A DNA stretch of 64,000 nt, taken from NCBI RefSeq assembly GCF_009758175.1, contig NZ_WRPM01000038.1, positions 1 to 64,000 of the forward strand, written 5' to 3'. The notes under the pieces are model-generated. The model saw nothing but the letters and a program-made list of their open reading frames with translations, had not been told where the DNA came from and searched no databases. Made by a program: the position numbers and the translations under genes. Origin of the DNA: Nesterenkonia alkaliphila. GTDB lineage: Bacteria; Actinomycetota; Actinomycetes; Actinomycetales; Micrococcaceae. Within the stretch, counting starts at the first letter, position 1, and the number at the start of each line of letters is the position of its first letter. Shown in pieces: positions 47,546-55,395 of this stretch.

Positions 47546-47965
47546 GATCCTCGCTCCTTGCGTCGGTGGGGTCGGCGGTGACTTCCGATACCCGTGCGGG
47601 GCATCTGACTAAGACGCTAGACCCTTTGCGAACGCAATTCAAGGCAAATGCATGCAAATAATGTAACGATCGTCGTTATGGTGTCACAATCGCGTTAACC
47701 CTGGTGGTTCAGCGATGCCGTAGGATCGAGCTGACCGCGAGGATTCGCGGAGTTTGCTTCTGGGAATTAATCTGTTCATTGGCACCTCCCTTCCTCGCCG
47801 ATCAGGCGGGCCACTTCATCGGTCTTCTCGGTCATGCGGGACTCACAGGGCGGTGAGGGCAGGTCAGGCCGATCTGGTGGCGGGCGCTCGCCACTCAGGC
47901 CTCTCTTGGGACAGCAGATAGCAACTGTCAGCCTGTGCGGGAAGGATATCCGGGATCAGACTGAA
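47546..47965. other. Gap between surface-protein cluster and tRNA-Ser
   Basis: No convincing gene is seen here. The part nearest the 46604 gene (about 47630-47700) is A+T-rich and is probably its promoter region. Two very small leftward open frames exist: MTEKTDEVARLIGEEGRCQ (47776-47835) and a 31-codon frame at 47684-47779 with GGGAGG before its ATG. They overlap by four bases, and neither resembles a known protein; I would not call them genes. No att-like repeat of the tRNA end is obvious. Confidence 0.5.
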
Positions 47966-48009
47966 GAATCCCCGCCTGGATCAGAAACAACCTGATCAGA
48001 CGGGGATTC
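47966..48009 (-). terminator. tRNA-Ser terminator hairpin
   Basis: GAATCCCCG (47966-47974) and CGGGGATTC (48001-48009) pair perfectly, and an inner GATCAG/CTGATC adds to the stem. It lies seven bases downstream of the leftward tRNA. Confidence 0.85.
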
Positions 48010-48015
48010 GCTCGG

Positions 48016-48104
48016 CGGAGACGGAGGGATTTGAACCCTCGGCAGAGAATTAACCCTGCACCACCATTCCAGGGTGGCTCCTTCGGCCGCTCGGTCACGT
48101 CTCC
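48016..48104 (-). tRNA. tRNA-Ser (anticodon GGA)
   Basis: Read leftward, GGAGACG (acceptor 5' arm) pairs with CGTCTCC, with G as discriminator. The D-arm begins TGACCGAGCGGCC, the anticodon stem CCACC/GGTGG encloses CTGGAAT (anticodon GGA), a long variable arm with GCAGGGTT...CTCTGC is typical of a class II tRNA, and the T-arm reads GAGGGTTCAAATCCCTC. No CCA is encoded at the 3' end. It reads UCC/UCU codons. The gene is followed by a strong hairpin terminator. Confidence 0.97.
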
Positions 48105-48167
48105 AAAGCTGCCCTCATATGAGGACCGATACATCCTAGCTGAAAACTAGGTAGTTAAGCACATCGG

Positions 48168-48953
48168 CTAATCGACGAGCTTGGAGTGCAGCCCCTCGGC
48201 GAGCTCATCCGGATCGGTCTGCTGCTTCAAAAGGTCCAGAATCCCGCCCGAACCGCCCAGTTCAGTGAGCATCGAGTCCATGGAGTCGGGGGTGGCGGCG
48301 AGCAGCGGGTGGTTCGAGGAGAAGAACTCTCGAGCCCGGGCGGCGTCCTCATCGTCGGGATCCTGGGCCCGGGTATAGGCGGCGTGCCGGAGCCGTTCGA
48401 AGATCTGATTCAGGTTCTCCTGGGTGCGGGCATAGTCGGCTACAATCTCGCTGCGGTCAGCTCCCAGTAGGGTCAGCACTACCCCGGCAAGAATCCCGGT
48501 GCGGTCCTTCCCGGCCGCGCAGTGGAACAGGACTCCGCCCTCGGTATGGCCGATCACCTGCAGCCCTTCGGCTACCTCGTGGATATGGCTGCGTACCAGG
48601 CCTGCGTACCAGTGGCCCACATCCGCAGGGGAACGCACGGCCGGGGCGGCCTCCACAAGCGCCAGAGGATGCACCGCGGTTTCGGCCAACGGCAGATGGT
48701 GGGCACGCACGCCGAGTTCACCGCTGAATCGGTGCGGAGAAAGCTCAGCCTCCGGGGTGGAGCGCAGGTCCAGCACGGCGGTGAGTCCCTGCGATGCCAG
48801 CTCAGAGAGCTCCGCGCGCGGGGAGATGGTCGGATCATCGGAGCGCCACAGCGCACCGGACTTCACTCGCCCGCCCTCCACCTGGATCCCGCCCAGATCG
48901 CGCAGGTTCACCAGTGGGAGGGTCTGAGCTGCGGTGCTGGTCTCGATGCTCAT
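48168..48953 (-). CDS. Tyrosine-protein phosphatase (PF13350-type)
   Basis: A 261-residue protein phosphatase of the Y_phosphatase3 family. The signature P-loop VLFHCAAGKDRTGILAGV (about 135-152, C-x5-R with HC-A-A-G-K-D-R-T) is complete, and the N-terminal NLRDLGGI motif is also characteristic. Such enzymes act on phosphotyrosine, phosphoserine or phosphoinositides and can be secreted virulence factors (PtpB) or cytoplasmic; no signal peptide is visible. It is a leftward gene whose start overlaps the SRPBCC gene stop by four bases, making a two-gene operon. Confidence 0.9.
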   Translation of the reverse strand: MSIETSTAAQTLPLVNLRDLGGIQVEGGRVKSGALWRSDDPTISPRAELSELASQGLTAVLDLRSTPEAELSPHRFSGELGVRAHHLPLAETAVHPLALVEAAPAVRSPADVGHWYAGLVRSHIHEVAEGLQVIGHTEGGVLFHCAAGKDRTGILAGVVLTLLGADRSEIVADYARTQENLNQIFERLRHAAYTRAQDPDDEDAARAREFFSSNHPLLAATPDSMDSMLTELGGSGGILDLLKQQTDPDELAEGLHSKLVD

Positions 48954-49459
48954 GCAAACCTCCGCTGGACCCGCCGCAGGGACTCTCTGATGCTCTCCGC
49001 GTTGGCCGCAAACACCCTGGCCAGCTTCAGCACAGCCCGGGCCGGCGGAAACTGCTGTGCGGTGTCAAAGGACTCCGTCACCAGTGTGCGGGGTGTCGCG
49101 GCGTCGTTGTCCTCCAGGCACTCGAACTCCCAGCGCCAGCGATGCCCGGTGGGCTGGCGCCACTCGATCACACCAGGGGATCCAGGTGCAGGCCGGCGGG
49201 CCCGAGTGACCCGCAGCGGTAGATGGTAGGGCAGCCGGTACTTGCGCATGTGGACGGTGAACCGAGCCCCCTCGGTGAGCTCATGCGGGCCCATCGCCCG
49301 GGACTGGACGGTCTCCGAGCCGTCAATCTCGTGGTGGCGGTGCGGATCGGCCACCAGGGCATAGATCTCATCCGCAGGGGCGCTGACCGTGATCGAATAG
49401 CTCACCGTATCCGGCCCAGCCTCGCGGCGCACCGGCTCATTCTGTGCAAAACTCACCAT
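48950..49459 (-). CDS. SRPBCC-family (START/PYR-like) protein
   Basis: A 169-residue protein of the SRPBCC ligand-binding superfamily. The segment SITVSAPADEIYALVADPHRHHEIDGSETV (about 23-52) is the typical first strand and helix, and the later VIEWRQPTGHRWRWEFE block forms the central strands. The ligand is unknown. It is coupled to the phosphatase downstream (four-base overlap). No signal peptide. Confidence 0.82.
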   Translation of the reverse strand: MVSFAQNEPVRREAGPDTVSYSITVSAPADEIYALVADPHRHHEIDGSETVQSRAMGPHELTEGARFTVHMRKYRLPYHLPLRVTRARRPAPGSPGVIEWRQPTGHRWRWEFECLEDNDAATPRTLVTESFDTAQQFPPARAVLKLARVFAANAESIRESLRRVQRRFA

Positions 49460-49628
49460 GCCAGCCTACCGGCCACTGCCGGCGCAGTTGGCCCGGGGGG
49501 CGGGAGTCGCGGTAGGATGAAATCTGGCCCCACGCGTGGTGTCATCCTGCTGAACTCCCCCAGGACCTGACGGTAGCAAGGGTAGGCGGGCTCTGGCAGG
49601 TGCGCGTGGGGTTTCTAATACCCAGTTC

Positions 49629-49659
49629 TTCTACGTGGCGTAGAAACCAACGGTACACT
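49629..49659 (+). promoter_or_regulatory. Promoter with palindromic operator upstream of membrane protein gene
   Basis: TTCTACG-TGG-CGTAGAA (49629-49645) is a perfect 7-base inverted repeat with a three-base spacer. A TACACT hexamer (49654-49659) fits a -10 with the palindrome at the -35 region. The gene begins 46 bases downstream. The cognate regulator is not known. Confidence 0.5.
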
Positions 49660-49705
49660 GGCGGAGAGAACCGTTCCGCGCCGCAAATTCTCAAGGAGAG
49701 CTCCG

Positions 49706-50110
49706 ATGGCTGAGACCTACACCAATTCCCCGATGCCCAAGCTGACCTTCATCACCGGCGGCCTGCTGGTGCTGGTGGGCGGTGGAGGGTACCTCTACTC
49801 GCTGACCAATGACACCGACCACTGGACTGCCCTCATCCCGGCGATTATCGGCGTGCTGCTGCTGATCAGCGGTGGCATCGCCCTGAAGAACCTGATGGCA
49901 GGCATCCACATCGCACTGCTCTTTGCGCTGATCGGTACGCTGGGCATGATCATGCCGCTGAGCGGCACCGCCGACCTGCTGGCCGGAGACCATGAGCGCC
50001 CGGCCGCAGTGGTCACCGCCTTCATCTCCCTGGTGATCTTGGTGGTCTACCTCTTCCTGGGAGTGCGCAGCTTCATCGCTGCCCGCCGGTGGAAGAAGGA
50101 GAACGCCTAA
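49706..50110 (+). CDS. Small four-helix membrane protein
   Basis: A 134-residue protein with about four hydrophobic helices (near 12-30, 37-57, 60-82 and 95-118) and a short basic end (ARRWKKENA). No family motif or catalytic residue is recognisable. AAGGAG lies seven bases before the ATG. A palindromic operator-like site lies upstream. Function unknown; it resembles widespread actinobacterial membrane proteins annotated as hypothetical. Confidence 0.78.
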   Translation: MAETYTNSPMPKLTFITGGLLVLVGGGGYLYSLTNDTDHWTALIPAIIGVLLLISGGIALKNLMAGIHIALLFALIGTLGMIMPLSGTADLLAGDHERPAAVVTAFISLVILVVYLFLGVRSFIAARRWKKENA

Positions 50111-50181
50111 GTCCTGGTGCGGCCGGGAGCCTCGTGCCCCGGCCGTGGTCAGATCCGATGGCCGCGGTGAGGCGGCCGCCA

Positions 50182-50736
50182 CTAGCACAGGGAGAACAGA
50201 CCGAGGCCCTCTGCTTCTGCCTGGGCCCAGGCCTCCTCGATCACCTCGAGGTAGCGGTCATTGGGGGCGAAATACACCGGCTCCGCCCATCCCTGCCGCG
50301 CCAGCTCCTCATTGATGAACAGCTCCTCGGCGAAGACCCCGGCCAGCAGCCGGTCATAGCGGTCCCGTAGCTCCTCATCAAACTCCAGTACGACGACGTC
50401 CCCTGGGCTCAACAGCCCATTGATCGCCTCGGTGGCCTCCGGGCCCCCGCACTCCACCGGCTGATGCGGGTGCACCGTCTCTGGAGCGTCGATGTTCAGC
50501 AGCCGCACCCGCTCCTGTTCGCCGTGGAGTTCCACGATGATGGTGTCTGCGTCCACGATCCGCACCACCTCGGCCGCGGAGGCCTCATCGGAGAATCCCT
50601 CCGGCAGCTCAGGCGGCCGGGACTGCCACCAGCCCAGCACGGCTGCGGCTAGGACAGCCACCAGAATTATGCCTGCCCAGACCCAGATGCCGCGGGAGAG
50701 TGGTTGCCGGCCAGGGCGCTGTGGTGGTGGGTTCAT
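50182..50736 (-). CDS. Membrane-anchored thermonuclease-family (SNase-like) nuclease
   Basis: A 184-residue protein with an N-terminal transmembrane anchor (about 15-36, WVWAGIILVAVLAAAVLGWW) and an extracytoplasmic staphylococcal-nuclease-like domain. The OB-fold core reads VVRIVDADTIIVELHGEQERVRLLNIDAPET (Arg and Asp of the active site) and DRYDRLLAGVFAEELFINEELARQGWA (the second catalytic Arg). It probably degrades extracellular nucleic acid. The start is uncertain: the ATG at 50736 places the anchor at the N-terminus; an in-frame GTG at 50811 gives a 25-residue longer leader, and neither has a good ribosome-binding site. It sits next to aceA, divergent. Confidence 0.85.
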   Translation of the reverse strand: MNPPPQRPGRQPLSRGIWVWAGIILVAVLAAAVLGWWQSRPPELPEGFSDEASAAEVVRIVDADTIIVELHGEQERVRLLNIDAPETVHPHQPVECGGPEATEAINGLLSPGDVVVLEFDEELRDRYDRLLAGVFAEELFINEELARQGWAEPVYFAPNDRYLEVIEEAWAQAEAEGLGLFSLC

Positions 50737-50871
50737 GATGAGGAGCCTATCGGCGTCGTCGTTCTCTGGATGGTGCGATGCAGGCAGGCACTGAACGGGT
50801 GCCAGTTCCACTGAATCTTCGATAATGCGAAGAATTGCAGATCTTCACCTCACATGAGCTGGCGGAGGGGT

Positions 50872-50881
50872 TGCAAAGTGC
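50872..50881 (+). promoter_or_regulatory. Candidate RamB box upstream of aceA
   Basis: GTTGCAAAGTG (50870-50880) is the complement of CACTTTGCAAC, which matches the Corynebacterium RamB core ACTTTGCAAA in nine of ten positions. It is 54 bases before the aceA ATG. A related TGCGAAG lies at 50826-50832. A RamB-type regulator is encoded at 57681, so the match is meaningful but untested. Confidence 0.45.
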
Positions 50882-50933
50882 CGAAAACTGGGGAATGTCA
50901 GCGATGACAACCACGAATCAAAGGAGATTCCCC

Positions 50934-52292
50934 ATGACCATCACCACCGAGGAAACAACCGCCGCCACCGGATCGGCCGGTACGCCCCAGCCGGAGACCC
51001 GCGATGTGTTTGAGGAGAAGGCCCAGGCTCTGCAGCGCGACTGGGACACGAATCCCCGTTGGCAGACCACCACCCGCGACTACTCCGCCGAAGAGGTCGT
51101 CAAGCTCCAAGGCAGAGTTCAGGAGGAGTTCACCCTGGCAAAGCGCGGCTCCCAGGAGCTCTGGGACCAGCTCACCGCCGAGCATGCTGCCGGCACATTC
51201 ACCAATTCTCTGGGCGCCCTCACCGGCAATATGGCGGTGCAGCAGGTCAAGGCCGGGCTGCGCGCCATCTACCTCTCCGGCTGGCAGGTGGCCGGGGACG
51301 CCAACCTCTCCGGGCAGACCTATCCCGATCAGTCGCTCTACCCGGCCAACTCGGTGCCCGCTGTGGTGCGCCGGATCAACAATGCCCTGCTGCGTGCCGA
51401 CCAGATCGAATACCTCGAGGGCAAACGCACCGTGGAGGACTGGCTGGTGCCGATCGTGGCCGACGCCGAGGCCGGCTTCGGAGGCCCCCTGAACGCCTAT
51501 GAGCTGATGAAGCAGATGATCGCCGCTGGAGCCTCCGGGGTGCACTGGGAGGACCAGCTGGCCTCCGAGAAGAAGTGCGGCCATCTGGGCGGCAAGGTGC
51601 TGGTGCCCACCGGTCAGCACATCCGTACCCTGCAGGCAGCGCGGCTGGCCGCCGATGTGTCCAAGACCCCCAGCGTGATCATCGCCCGCACCGACGCTGA
51701 GGCCGCCACTCTGATCACTTCTGACGTGGACGAGCGCGATGCCGCCTTCATCACCGGCGAACGCACCGCTGAGGGCTTCTACAAAGTGCGCAACGGGATC
51801 GATCCCTGCATCGCCCGCGCCAAGGCCTACGCCCCCTACTCGGATCTGATCTGGATGGAGACCGGCACCCCGGACCTCGAGGTGGCCAAACGGTTCGCAG
51901 AGGCGGTCAAGGCCGAGCACCCCGACCAGATGCTGGCCTATAACTGCAGCCCATCTTTCAACTGGAAGAAGCACCTCGACGATGCCACTATCGCTAAGTT
52001 CCAGCGCGAGCTGGGCGCCATGGGCTACACCTTCCAGTTCATCACCCTGGCCGGGTTCCACGCCCTGAACTACTCGATGTTTGAACTGGCCCAGGGCTAC
52101 AACGCCGAGCAGATGAAGGCCTATGTGGAGCTGCAGGAGAAGGAATTCGCTGCCGAGGCGGCGGGATACACCGCCACAAAGCACCAGCGGGAGGTCGGCA
52201 CCGGCTACTTCGACGCGGTCTCCACGACCCTGAACCCCGAATCCTCCACAGTGGCCCTGCGCGGCTCCACCGAAGAGGGTCAGTTCCACTGA
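50934..52292 (+). CDS. aceA: Isocitrate lyase
   Basis: A 452-residue isocitrate lyase that splits isocitrate to glyoxylate and succinate in the glyoxylate shunt, needed for growth on acetate or fatty acids. The catalytic loop [14 protein letters not shown] (about 220-233) with the KKCGH motif is exact; [33 protein letters not shown] and [11 protein letters not shown] are also typical. The ATG at 50934 is chosen because AAGGAG lies seven bases upstream; the frame opens at 50835. Malate synthase is not in the window. The gene ends at a strong terminator, behind which a group II intron is inserted. Confidence 0.97.
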   Translation: MTITTEETTAATGSAGTPQPETRDVFEEKAQALQRDWDTNPRWQTTTRDYSAEEVVKLQGRVQEEFTLAKRGSQELWDQLTAEHAAGTFTNSLGALTGNMAVQQVKAGLRAIYLSGWQVAGDANLSGQTYPDQSLYPANSVPAVVRRINNALLRADQIEYLEGKRTVEDWLVPIVADAEAGFGGPLNAYELMKQMIAAGASGVHWEDQLASEKKCGHLGGKVLVPTGQHIRTLQAARLAADVSKTPSVIIARTDAEAATLITSDVDERDAAFITGERTAEGFYKVRNGIDPCIARAKAYAPYSDLIWMETGTPDLEVAKRFAEAVKAEHPDQMLAYNCSPSFNWKKHLDDATIAKFQRELGAMGYTFQFITLAGFHALNYSMFELAQGYNAEQMKAYVELQEKEFAAEAAGYTATKHQREVGTGYFDAVSTTLNPESSTVALRGSTEEGQFH

Positions 52293-52347
52293 GCTGGAAA
52301 GGGGCAGGGGTCTGCGGCAAGCAGATCAGCACGTGGCAGTAGAGACG

Positions 52348-52391
52348 ACTGTGCCCCCGGGAGTGTTTCGAGGTCCTCCTGGGGGCACAGT
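52348..52391 (+). terminator. aceA rho-independent-type terminator, intron target
   Basis: The arms 52348-52363 and 52376-52391 pair over 16 bases, including one G:U (ACTGTGCCCCCGGGAG with CTCCTGGGGGCACAGT), and enclose a 12-base loop. TTCTG follows and then the intron 5' end. Insertion right behind a terminator stem is the hallmark of class C group II introns. Confidence 0.9.
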
Positions 52392-52899
52392 TCTGGTACG
52401 CCCGGCATGGGCATTGGCTTGAGGGTGTGAGTCCCTTGGAGGAGAAGGTGGTTTAACTTCTAGCCGAAGGCAACTGCTTCATCGTGAGGTGGGGTGGGGA
52501 GGAAGCTGGTGGCAAAGCCTGGTTCTGAGGTACACGAATCGCATATGAGGCGTCCCGGTTGGGGTAAGCCAGCCAGAGATGGTGATGCCCGTTCCACCAA
52601 GAACGGCTGGGGTGTAAATGCGGCGGGGCCAGGTGAAAGTCAATGTTCTTATCCGGGGAGGCCTGCCCCGTGCCCACCGTTGGTGGGGGTTTTGGGTCGA
52701 GAGGTCCAGGGTCAGGTGGGGTAGGAGTCAGCAGAGGTCGTAGTACTTGTACGGGTTTTCCGGGGACACATCTCCTCGTTATTTGAAAGTGCAGGGAAGG
52801 GCTGAACGCTGTTGTTTGGTCATCACTGGCTGTGTTGCTGGTGAGCATCATGATGATCGCAGATGCCCTGTTGGGGTCAGAGTGGATGGAGGAGTATCG

Positions 52900-54279
52900 G
52901 TGCATCCGAGAAGTGCCCCACCTGAGCGCAGTGATGTTCTAGCGCCCGTAGCAGGTGGTGCCAAGGGCCAGCAGGGGCTGTGGGAGGAGGTTTTCTCTCG
53001 GGAGAATCTGTTGGCCGCGTTGAAGCGGGTTGAGCGTAATGCCGGTGCCCCAGGGGGTGATGGGATGAGTGCCGCACAGTTGCGGGATTGGTGTCGTGAT
53101 CACTGGGATCAGACCCGGGATGCGCTTGATTCAGGGGCTTATAGGCCTGCACCTGTTCGTCAGGTTTCGATTCCCAAACCTGATGGTGGGGTGCGGGTGT
53201 TAGGGGTCCCGACCGTGTTGGAGCGGTTGATCCAGCAGGCTATTGCCCAGGTGCTGAGCCCGATCTTCGAGGAAGGTTTCTCGGAGTTTTCTTTCGGGTT
53301 CCGGCCGGGGCGTTCTGCCCATGATGCTGTGCGCACAGCGCAGACTTTTGTGGAGCAGGGGTACCGGTGGGTGATCGAGGTTGATCTGGATTCGTTCTTT
53401 GACCGGGTCCATCACGATAAGCTCATGCACCGAGTAGCCCGTGTAGTGAAGGATAAGCGGGTGTTGCGCCTGATCCGGCGGTATCTGACTGCTGGTGTCA
53501 TGGCTGATGGTATCCGGCAGACGGTGGCCGAGGGCACCCCGCAGGGGAGTCCTCTTTCGCCGTTGCTGAGCAATATCATGCTCCACGACTTCGACCAGGT
53601 GCTCGAAGACCGGGGACATCGGTTCGTCAGGTATGCCGATGATATCCGCATCTTTGTGAGGTCGAAGCGTGCTGCAGAACGTGTCCTTTCCCAGGCCACT
53701 AAGGTGCTGGAAGGGCGGTTGAAACTGCGGGTGAACCAGCAGAAGTCCACGATCAACCCAGCGACTGTAGCCACGTTGCTGGGGTTCGGGTTCTTCTTTC
53801 TTGCTGGCGGGAAGGTCGGTATTCGGGTTGGGCCGAAGTCTCTGAAAAGACTCAAGCAGCGAATCCGTGAGCTGACCTCGCGCCGGTGGAGTATCAGTAT
53901 GGGTGAGCGCATCACCAGGTTGAACCGGTTCGTTCGGGGCTGGATGGGCTATTTCGGCGTCGCTGCCACGCCAAGGGTCTTTAGGGCCTTGGATGAATGG
54001 TTTCGTCGTCGGATGCGTCAGATCCGGTGGAAGGAATGGAAACGGCCCGGCACCAGGCGGCGGAACTTACGTCGTCTTGGTGTGGCCCCCTCTCAGGCCT
54101 ATCAGTGGAGTTATTCCAGCCGTGGGTACTGGCGGGTGGCTGGCTCTCCTATCCTTTCCCGGGCGTTGCCTAATGAGTACTGGTCAGAGCTGGGTCTGTG
54201 GTTCTTCACTGCTGCTTGGTACCGCTTCAACGCTTCAGCGAACCGCCGTATGCGAAGCTCCGCACGTACGGTGGTGTGA
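52900..54279 (+). CDS. ltrA: Group II intron reverse transcriptase/maturase
   Basis: A 459-residue intron-encoded protein. Reverse-transcriptase blocks are clear: RQVSIPKPDGGVRVLGVPTV (RT1), IEVDLDSFFDRVHHDKLM (RT3), GTPQGSPLSPLLSNIML (RT4), RYADDIRIFV (the YADD catalytic site, RT5) and a GFFFLAGG region (RT6/7), then a maturase (X) domain with RLNRFVRGWMGYF. No C-terminal H-N-H endonuclease is present, as in class C introns. The GTG at 52900 is chosen because GGAGGAG lies five bases upstream; the frame opens at 52747. The stop at 54277-54279 lies past domain V, so the last dozen codons are also domain V. Apparently functional. Confidence 0.93.
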   Translation: MHPRSAPPERSDVLAPVAGGAKGQQGLWEEVFSRENLLAALKRVERNAGAPGGDGMSAAQLRDWCRDHWDQTRDALDSGAYRPAPVRQVSIPKPDGGVRVLGVPTVLERLIQQAIAQVLSPIFEEGFSEFSFGFRPGRSAHDAVRTAQTFVEQGYRWVIEVDLDSFFDRVHHDKLMHRVARVVKDKRVLRLIRRYLTAGVMADGIRQTVAEGTPQGSPLSPLLSNIMLHDFDQVLEDRGHRFVRYADDIRIFVRSKRAAERVLSQATKVLEGRLKLRVNQQKSTINPATVATLLGFGFFFLAGGKVGIRVGPKSLKRLKQRIRELTSRRWSISMGERITRLNRFVRGWMGYFGVAATPRVFRALDEWFRRRMRQIRWKEWKRPGTRRRNLRRLGVAPSQAYQWSYSSRGYWRVAGSPILSRALPNEYWSELGLWFFTAAWYRFNASANRRMRSSARTVV

Positions 54280-54306
54280 GAGGCGGGCCGGGCAACCGGC
54301 CCGCCT
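54242..54306 (+). ncRNA. Group II intron domains V and VI
   Basis: Domain V (54242-54275) is a 34-base hairpin with the catalytic ACCGCCGTATGCG arm and CGCACGTACGGTGGT arm. Domain VI (54281-54306) is AGGCGGGCCGG-GCAA-CCGGCCCGCCT, followed by a likely branch A at 54307. The RNA active site therefore appears intact. Confidence 0.85.
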
Positions 54307-54340
54307 ACTCGATTGTTCAGCTGTTCAGCGGGCCTGAAGC

Positions 54341-55318
54341 TCAGCCGATCAGCTCGTCAATGACATCCTGGTTGTTCTCAGCCCACTCGACAGCGCCCTC
54401 GGGACCGTCGTCGTACTCGTTGACCACCAGATCTTCGAGCTCGGCGTACTGATCGTCAGTCAGCTCGAAGCTGCTCATCCACTCGGCCACCTCGGGGAAC
54501 TCGGAGGAGAACTCGGCGTTGGCCACCAAGTTCAGGGTCTCCTCCTCACCCAGCAGGCCCTCGGGGTCCTCCAGATCCTTCATGTCCCAGCTGCCGTAGG
54601 CCCAGAAGGGACGCCACAGGGTGACCACGATGTCCTCCTCGGCGGAGATGGCGTTGTCCAGCTCCGCGAGCATCGCGGCGGTGGAGGACTCCACCAGGTC
54701 GAACTCCTCATCCAGGCCGTAGCCGGGGAAGACAGTGTCTCCGGTGACCGCCATATGGCCGGCCCCGGCCTCGATGCCGACCACGCGGTTGTCGAAGGCC
54801 TCCGGGTCGTCCAGCAGCTCGGGGATGGAGTCGATGTCGGTGTACTCCGGCACGGCCAGGGTCAGCACTGCGCCCTCATAGTAGGCACCGAGGTCCTCCA
54901 GGTTGTCGCCGTGCTGGTCCAAATAGGCCTCGTGGGTCACCGGCAGCCAGGCGGAGGGGTAGACGTCGATGTCGCCGTCGGCCAGGCCCTGGTAGACCGG
55001 TGCGGCGTCGCCGAGGGCCATGACCTCCACCTCATAGCCCTGCTCCTCGAGGATGTGCTGCCACAGGAAGGTCAGCGAGGAGCCGTCGGTCCAGCCCTCG
55101 ATATAGCCCAGGGTGATGGTTCCGCCGTCACCGGCGGCCTCGGCGGCGTCGTCGTCCTCCTCCTCGTCAACGGCGTCGTCACCGGTGTCGGTGTCCTCGA
55201 CGTCGGCGTCGTCAGGCTCCTCGCCGTTCTCGCCGTTGTCATCGCCGCAGGCGGCCAGGCTCAGGCCCAGCACGGACAGTACAGCGGCCGATTTCAGAAA
55301 TGTTGATGAGGGCTTCAT
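54341..55318 (-). CDS. proX: Glycine betaine/proline ABC transporter substrate-binding lipoprotein
   Basis: A 325-residue lipoprotein. The signal KPSSTFLKSAAVLSVLGLSLAAC ends in the LAAC lipobox (Cys24). A very acidic linker (about 27-60) precedes the OpuAC domain: ITLGYIEGWTDGSSLTFLW (about 72-90), and LADGDIDVYPSAWLPVTHEAYL. The Trp/Tyr-rich ligand cage of quaternary-amine binders is present (GWTDG, WLP, LWRPFWAY). It is the third gene of the proV-proW-proX operon and captures osmolytes outside the cell. The mature C-terminus, ADxLIG, lies 28 bases beyond the intron's 3' end. Confidence 0.94.
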   Translation of the reverse strand: MKPSSTFLKSAAVLSVLGLSLAACGDDNGENGEEPDDADVEDTDTGDDAVDEEEDDDAAEAAGDGGTITLGYIEGWTDGSSLTFLWQHILEEQGYEVEVMALGDAAPVYQGLADGDIDVYPSAWLPVTHEAYLDQHGDNLEDLGAYYEGAVLTLAVPEYTDIDSIPELLDDPEAFDNRVVGIEAGAGHMAVTGDTVFPGYGLDEEFDLVESSTAAMLAELDNAISAEEDIVVTLWRPFWAYGSWDMKDLEDPEGLLGEEETLNLVANAEFSSEFPEVAEWMSSFELTDDQYAELEDLVVNEYDDGPEGAVEWAENNQDVIDELIG

Positions 55319-55366
55319 AGTGTGCCACTTCCTTTCGTTATGGTACGAACTCTTCTTCTACAGTTC

Positions 55367-55384
55367 CCGCCGCCTTGGGCGGGC
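55367..55384 (-). terminator. Small hairpin between proW and proX
   Basis: CCCGCC (55367-55372) and GGCGGG (55379-55384) could form a short stem in the 77-base gap between the proW stop and proX start. It may attenuate or protect the transcript and allow separate amounts of the binding protein. Coordinates approximate. Confidence 0.35.
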
Positions 55385-55395
55385 AGATCATGGGG

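Larger units (their letters stand above)
52396..54313 (+). mobile_element. Group II intron, bacterial class C type, with intact maturase
   Basis: About 1.92 kb. The 5' end reads GTACGCCCGGCATGGGC, close to the GTGYG-type start of these introns but with A at position 3. The 3' end contains domain V (54242-54275, 34 bases, ACCGCCGTATGCG...CGCACGTACGGTGGT) and domain VI (54281-54306, an 11-base stem with a GCAA tetraloop) followed by ACTCGAT. The intron stands exactly behind the aceA terminator hairpin, and the base composition is visibly less G+C-rich than its surroundings. An intact reverse transcriptase frame lies in domain IV. Exact ends are inferred within one or two bases. Confidence 0.88.

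Noticed and set aside
48016-48104. tRNA-Ser as an integration site
   Set aside because: No integrase gene and no direct repeat of the tRNA 3' end were noticed nearby.
47928-48134. Leftward 68-codon frame across the tRNA-Ser
   Set aside because: It covers the tRNA and its terminator; clear RNA structure explains the sequence.
50898-52289. Leftward 463-codon open frame opposite aceA
   Set aside because: Antisense shadow of isocitrate lyase with no family resemblance.
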